From NCBI GenBank assembly GCA_027563935.2, contig CM050449.1, positions 62,004,056 to 62,068,055 on the forward strand: DNA of 64,000 nt. The letters are read 5' to 3'. Position numbers and translations under genes: made by a program. Position 1 is the first letter of the stretch. The number at the start of each line of letters is the position of its first letter. Source of the DNA: Costus lasius. Its lineage: Eukaryota > Streptophyta > Magnoliopsida > Zingiberales > Costaceae. Of the stretch, positions 58,342 through 64,000 are shown piece by piece. The notes under the pieces were generated by a model. It was given only the letters and a program-made list of their open reading frames with translations, did no database searches and had not been told where the DNA came from.

Positions 58342-61300
58342 CTAGAGGTTGAGAAATCTTAACCCCATATCTCTAGCGTGACCATCATGCTTCTGCTGCG
58401 CCAAAGCCTTGGTCAATGGGTCTGCCAGATTGTTTTCTGTGTCAACTCTGCTAATCTTGACATCACCTCTTTCAATGATCTCTCTGATCAGGTGAAATCT
58501 TCTGAGTATGTGTTTGGATCTTTGATGAGACCGTGGTTCCTTGGCTTGTGCAATTGCTCCATTGTTGTCACAATAGAGTTCAATGGGATCCACTGCACTA
58601 GGAACCACCTGAAGATCAGATATGAACTTCCTTATCCAAACGGCTTCCTTGGCTGCCTCAGAAGCGGCCACATACTCTGCCTCGGTTGTAGAATCTGCTA
58701 TGGTGGATTGCTTGAAGCTCTTCCAGCATACAGCGCCTCCATTTATCTTGAACACATAGCCGGCCTGCGATCTAAAGTCGTCAGGGTCAGACTGGAATGA
58801 TGCATGAGTATAGCCCTGCATACTGAGCTCTTCCTGTCCCCCATAGACCAAGAACAAATCCTTAGTTCTCCTCAGATACTTTAGGATGTTCTTTACAGTC
58901 ACCCAGTGCTGCAGACCTGGATTGGATTGGTATCGGCTGGTTATGCTTACAGCATATGCCACGTTTGGTCTAGTACACAACATTGCATACATGATCGATC
59001 CTACTGCCGAAGCATAAGGAATTCGACTCATGTTATCCCTCTCAGCCTGTGTTGTAGGACACTGGCTCTTTGAGAGAGTAAGGCCATGTCTTACTGGAAG
59101 GTATCCTTTCTTGGATTGCTCCAAGTTAAACCTCTCAAGGACCTTATCAATGTAGGTACTCTGACTAAGGGCCAGGAGCCTCTTGGATCTTTCTCGGTAG
59201 ATCCTCACGCCTAGAATATAGGCGGCCTCCCCTAAGTCTTTCATCTCAAAACACTTCCCTAACCATGTCTTCACAGCTTGAAGACTAGGGATGTCGTTTC
59301 CGATGAGCAGTATGTCATCGACATACAAGACCAGAAAAATCACCAAGCTCCCACTGAATTTTCTATATACACAGGCGTCATCTTCGCTTTTGATAAAGCC
59401 ATAATCTCTCACAGCTTCATCAAGTCGAAGATTCCAACTTCGAGATGCTTGCTTTAATCCATAAATGGATCTCTTTAGCCTGCAGACCTTATTAGCCTCT
59501 GCAGGATGGATGAAACCATCAGGTTGTGTCATGTACACATCCTCAGTCAGCTTCCCGTTAAGGAACGCTGTCTTCACATCCATCTGCCATATCTCATAGT
59601 CATGATATGCAGCTATAGCAAGCAGAATCCGAATGGACTTAATCATGGCAACTGGCGAGAAGGTTTCATCATAGTCCACCCCGTGGACTTGTTTAAAACC
59701 TTTAGCCACTAGTCTACCCTTATAGGTAACTATATTGCCATCCATGTCTGTCTTCTTCTTGAAGACCCATTTACACCCTATGGGTTTTACCCCATCAGGC
59801 AGCTCAACCAAATCCCAGACTTGGTTAGCCGACATGGAATCCATCTCGGATCGCATGGCGTCAAGCCATCTCTCAGAGTCTGGTCCACTGACCGCCTCAT
59901 CATAGGTTCTGGGTTCATCCTCAATGATGAAAATTCCATCGTGTTGAGTCGGCAGCGACCCGTACCTCTCAGGTGCACGATGAATCCTCCCAGACCTACG
60001 TGGGACCTGTGTCTGAGCCTCAGGTTGTATAACAACCGGTGCAGATGGCTCAGATTCCATCTCTTTGTCTTGTGGTTGCACTTGGACCTCATCCAAGTCA
60101 AACTCCCTCCCACTTACTTCTTTCATAAGAAATTCTTTCTCTAGAAAGACAGCACCCCGAGCAACAAAAACTTTGTTCTTGGTTGGGACATAGAAGTAGT
60201 ATCCTTTAGTTTCCTTAGGATACCCCACAAATACACACTTATCAGATCTAGGTTCTAGCTTGCTAGAATCCTGACGTTTGACATAAGCCTCACATCCCCA
60301 GATCCTGATAAACGTGACATTAGGGCGTCTCCCACTCCATACCTCGTATGGTATTTTGGAGACACTCTTAGATGGAACATTATTCAGTATCAGAGAAGCT
60401 GTCTCAAGTGCATGCCCCCAGAATGAGGGAGGTAGAGTTGCATGACTCATCATAGATCGAACCATATCCAATAAAGTTTGATTTCTCCTTTCAGACACAC
60501 CATTCCATTGAGGTGTTCCAGGAGGAGTGAGTTGGGATATGATCCCAGATTCTCTCAGATAGTCAAAGAACTCTCCACTCAGGTATTCTCCACCTCGATC
60601 AGATCGAAGAGCTTTAATGGATCTTCCAAGCTGGTTCTCTACTTCATTCTTGAACTCTTTGAATTTCTCAAAGGACTCAGATTTATGTCTCATTAGGTAG
60701 ACATATCCATACCTACTGAAGTCATCAGTGAAGGTAATGAAGTAGTTGTACCCTCCTCTGGCTTGTTTATTGAAAGGCCCACACACATCAGTATGTATGA
60801 GATCCAATAAACCTCCTGCCCTCTCACCAATCTTGGTGAAGGGTGCCTTTGTCATTTTCCCTAATAAACAAGGTTCACAGGTATCAAATTCCTCCAAGGA
60901 ACTTGAATCTAACAATCCATTTGCATGGAGTTGTTGGATGCGATTTTTGTTTATATGGGCTAATCGACAGTGCCATAGGAAAGCACCAACTGAACCACTC
61001 AGTTTGGTCCTTTTATTACTTATGTTACAGATAGAACTTTCCATATCCAAGATATACAGACCATTGCACAAAGTACCCTTCCCATAGAACATATTTGCAA
61101 ATGAAAAAGAACAAGAGTTCTTTTTTATTTCAAACTTAAATCCCTTCTTTGCTAAGCAAGGAATGGATACAATGTTCTTAGTAAGTGAAGGTACACAAAA
61201 GCAATTATCTAGTTCTAATAGAAGTCCAGACGGTAAGGAGAGAGTCAAGACGCCTACAGCAACGGCAGCAACCTGTGCCCCATTTCCAACGCGTAGGTCA

Positions 61301-62262
61301 ATCTCTCCAGGTCGCACCGATCTACTTTTCTTGAGCCCCTGCATATTTGTACAAATATGAGCTCCACATGCGGTATCCAATACCCATGACATAGAAGTAG
61401 AAAGATTGACTTCTGTAACATAAATACCTGAGCTAGAAGTTAAGGCCAAGCCCTTCTTCTCCTCATTCTGAAGCTGCTTGCAGTCCCTTCTCCAGTGACC
61501 CTGCTCGCCACAGTGAAAACACCTCTGGTCCTTTGACTTCTTTGCCTTTTTCTTCAGTGCCTTGGTAGGACCTTTGGCACTGCCCTTAGCACGTGCCTTA
61601 CCCTTCTTCTTTATCTTCTTGGTCGCTGGGACCAAAAGAACAGAATTTGGTTTGGTCTTACCCATTTCACGCTCGGCTGTTTGGAGCATATTCATCAATT
61701 CCTCCCGTGTGCACTCAATCCGGTTCATGTTGAAGTTAATAATAAACGGACTGAAGCTAGGGGGCAGGGAATGCAGAATAAGATCCACAACCAGCTCGTT
61801 GTCTATGGCATGACCCAGTCTCCTGAGATGATCCACATTCCCAATGAGTTTGAGAACATGGGGTCTCACTGGTGCACCCTCAGACAACTTTCACCGAAAG
61901 ACTGCTTTGGCGGTGTCAAATCTTTCAGTTCTAGCCTGAGCCTCGAACATCTGTTTCAGATGAGTGATCATCTGAAAAGCGTTCTGCTCCTCATATTGCA
62001 CCTGCAGTTCAGGTGCCATGCTGGCTAGCATAAGACATGAAACCTCCAAAGAGTCATCCTGATGCTTTCTATAAGCATCTCTATCTGCCGTTCGGGCATT
62101 AGGCGCAGGAGCCACAGGAAGAGCCTGTTCAAGGACATACAGCTTCTTCTTGAGCTTGAGGACTATCCTCAAGTTCCGATGCCAGTCCATAAAGTTAGTT
62201 CCAACTAACTTATCCTTATCAAGGAGTGATCGCAGTGATAATCCGCCAGTGTTCGTAGCCAT
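58342..62262 (-). pseudogene. Cop3 gag-pol, one in-frame stop
   Basis: A 1306-codon frame from MATNTGGLSLRSLLDKDKL to MGLRFLNL is broken only by TGA at 61891-61893. Order: gag (1-240), zinc knuckle CFHCGEQGHWRRDC (about 250), protease [10 protein letters not shown] (about 294), GAG-pre-integrase (about 380-450), integrase core (HTDVCGP near 490, RSDRGGEYL near 553, GVSERRNQT near 590), RT (about 750-1000, YVDD near 981) and RNase H (last 140). The RNase H motif GYTDASF reads GYTHASF, so its first catalytic Asp is replaced by His. TRPDVAY reads TRPNVAY. The family has long LTRs and a single frame; Angela/TAR-type is likely but unproven. Confidence 0.9.
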
Positions 62263-63907
62263 TGTTCTACAACACCCAAGAAAAACAGATTAGTACTACT
62301 TCGAATCATTTAAACTGGACTTGTTTTAAATGATTACTGCTCCCACTATTTTAAATTCGAATTGACAACCCACAAAGTCAATCGGGAAGTTTAAGACTTC
62401 CTAGTGAGATGGGATCCTTATTTCACATGAGGCTTTGCGTCCCACGAGGGTGGGATGAGATGCACAAAGTAACTCATGTTTCCTAAGGTGGGCGCGCCGG
62501 CCGGTTGCTCCAAGCAACTCCCCTTGTTGAGACAGTCTTGGGCATTTCATGTCCAGCGAGGGCTGAATCATGAAACCCTAACCTCTCAACGATGCCTCTA
62601 GACTTTCATCATGTGCCCAGTACATGTGAATTTCTAGTCAAGTCCATTCCTAACCGTTTATGCCCAGGGCCAATGAGTTTCCTTGCGAAGGCACGCCCAG
62701 GTTGAAACTGGACTGGGGAAACCATTGTCACCACACACTTTCTAAAGATAAGTGGGTGTGTCCCACGAGGGTGGGAACCAGTTCACAACTCCACTGATCG
62801 ATAGCTTAGTGAGGGCTACGCGTTAGAAGGCTTCTAGACTTGATATTTTATGAGGGTTTTTAAGGTCTCATCAGTTTTATCTTATGTCTAACAATACAGG
62901 CATGCAATCCTATAGTGATAACATAATGATAAAACATCACAGGCATGCTTTTAGCAGATAAGGAAAGCAGTAAAAGATGATGTGATCAAAGCCCTTTCAA
63001 GACATTGAACCAACCCATGCCAAAAGGAGGTTCAACTCTTGACATAGGACTCAAGCCCCTAAGATAGACCTATCCTAGTCGCCCTCTATCTTGGTCTTCA
63101 AGGTGGGCTCCAAGGTCCTTTCTTCATGGCTTAGCTCTCAAACCTTAAGGGTAGACCTCAAAGGTTCGGCCAATGCCATGGTCTTCCTCCAAGGAGAATG
63201 CGCCACAATGAAAGATGCCAAGTTAGCTAGCTCTCAAACCCAAGGGTTCGGCCATGCTTAACTTGTGTCATCAAGCAAGGTTGCGCCTTTTCCTTGATGC
63301 TTGTTGCGCCACCATCCAAGGTGCGCCAACTCCATGCATGCGCCAAGCTCCAAGTACATGCGCTACCCTAGTCTTCTTAAAAGCAAAAAGAAAAGCGGCA
63401 CGCAGGCCTCACGAGGAAACATCACAGGCATGCAAAGGGGGGACTTGACTAATGATCACAACATTATGCACAATCAAGGTATTTACTCATGCAATTCTAC
63501 ATGCTCATGAAATACATAAAATCTGAAATTTTACTTTTTCATTAAAACTAGTCTCTTTTTCTCCTCTTCTTCTCACAAATCTTTTGGTTAATTGCGATTT
63601 ATTTTTCAAGGTGATTTCAGAGATCCTTTCGGCTGGCAATTTTGTCAGATCAAGAGACTTGGCCAGTCCGAAGACACAATGCCCGTCCTACTTGACAAAA
63701 CTACGTGCGCCTTTGATCTTTAAATCAGACAAGAAAAATAGTCCAAAAATCCAAAAGAGATTGAGAGGATGATAGAAACAAGAAACTCTAATTTTTTTCC
63801 TACTTAGAAAAAATCGTTTGCCATGCATCATGCTATTTTCAAAAATAGAGATATGGCATGTGAGCATGAAAGAAAAGCATAAAACATCGTTCGAGTCTTG
63901 CAAGTCC
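62263..63907 (-). other. Cop3 5' leader (1.65 kb, untranslated)
   Basis: It lies between the primer site and gag. It shares with Cop2 the gag-proximal GTGAGATGGGATCC block (62404) and the CCCAC/GTGGG palindromes (62441-62454, 62762-62775). The distal part is rich in ATGCGCCA-like and GGTTCGGCC tracts. No supported gene. Confidence 0.78.
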
Positions 63908-63918
63908 CTCTGATACCA
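63908..63918 (-). other. Primer binding site of Cop3
   Basis: CTCTGATACCA (minus TGGTATCAGAG) lies one base before the LTR at 63920. It is of the initiator tRNA-Met type. Confidence 0.88.
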
Positions 63919-63919
63919 C

Positions 63920-64000
63920 TGTTGGGAAACCCCGGGGACATTTTACAATTTTTCAGAGACACATACATACATTGCACAGCGGAAGAATGTCCCCGAAACA
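63920..64000 (-). repeat. 5' LTR of Cop3, cut by window end
   Basis: Eighty-one bases starting TGTTGGGAAACCCC are nearly identical to 56434-56514. Cop3 and its host G5 continue outside the window. Confidence 0.9.

Noticed and set aside
1..64000. tRNA, rRNA or host protein genes
   Set aside because: None was recognised; tRNA-like hits are only short primer binding sites complementary to tRNA 3' ends.

Overview
The window is wholly transposon-derived plant DNA. It is a stack of nested LTR retrotransposons with no recognisable host gene, tRNA, rRNA or CRISPR array. The lineages present (Athila-type and Tekay/Del-type Ty3/gypsy, and a long-LTR Ty1/copia family with roughly 1.65-1.9 kb LTRs) and the depth of nesting point to heterochromatin of a large-genome flowering plant. 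The species cannot be read from this sequence.

Nesting, left branch. An old gypsy element, G1 (+ strand, initiator-tRNA-Met primer site at 1748, broken gag start at 1891), is split at 2139/32728 by an Athila-type element, G2 (+, 2140-32722, target duplication CTGCA). The 5' LTR of G2 is split by a copia element, Cop1 (-, 3302-24364, target duplication CGGTC). The internal region of Cop1 holds a very young Tekay-type gypsy element (-, 8270-21670), arranged as LTR - internal - LTR - truncated internal. LTR differences seen by eye run about 5% (G2), about 0.5% (Cop1) and nearly 0 (Tekay), which agrees with the nesting order.

Nesting, right branch. G1 is hit again at about 32776 by G3 (Athila-like, -). 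The RT of G3 is hit at 38075 by G4 (Athila, -). The 3' LTR of G4 contains copia element Cop2 (-, 38608-48285), again as LTR - internal - LTR - partial leader. The gag of G4 is hit at 55374 by a Tekay-like LTR (G5, -), which is itself hit at 56434 by Cop3 (-). Cop3 runs off the right edge 81 bases into its 5' LTR.

Coding content. Open gag-pol frames survive in the Tekay element (1280 codons uninterrupted, but with the gag C-terminus, zinc knuckle and protease active site deleted in frame). Cop2 and Cop3 are nearly open, broken by a few in-frame stops. Cop1, G2, G3 and G4 are pseudogenes. G2 has lost RT, RNase H and the integrase core but keeps a 492-codon ORF in the envelope position, with two in-frame TAG codons.

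Most unusual observations: (1) an in-frame gypsy-copia chimeric ORF of about 1128 codons (10863 to 7477); (2) paired short hairpins in the 3' untranslated regions of all three Athila-type elements, with compensatory stem changes; (3) tandem arrays of about 70-85 bp units, each built round a palindrome, in the U3 of each Athila-type LTR, with the same motif re-used just upstream of the envelope-position ORF of G2; (4) two unrelated elements sharing the same aberrant layout with a missing third LTR and a host deletion on the same biological side.
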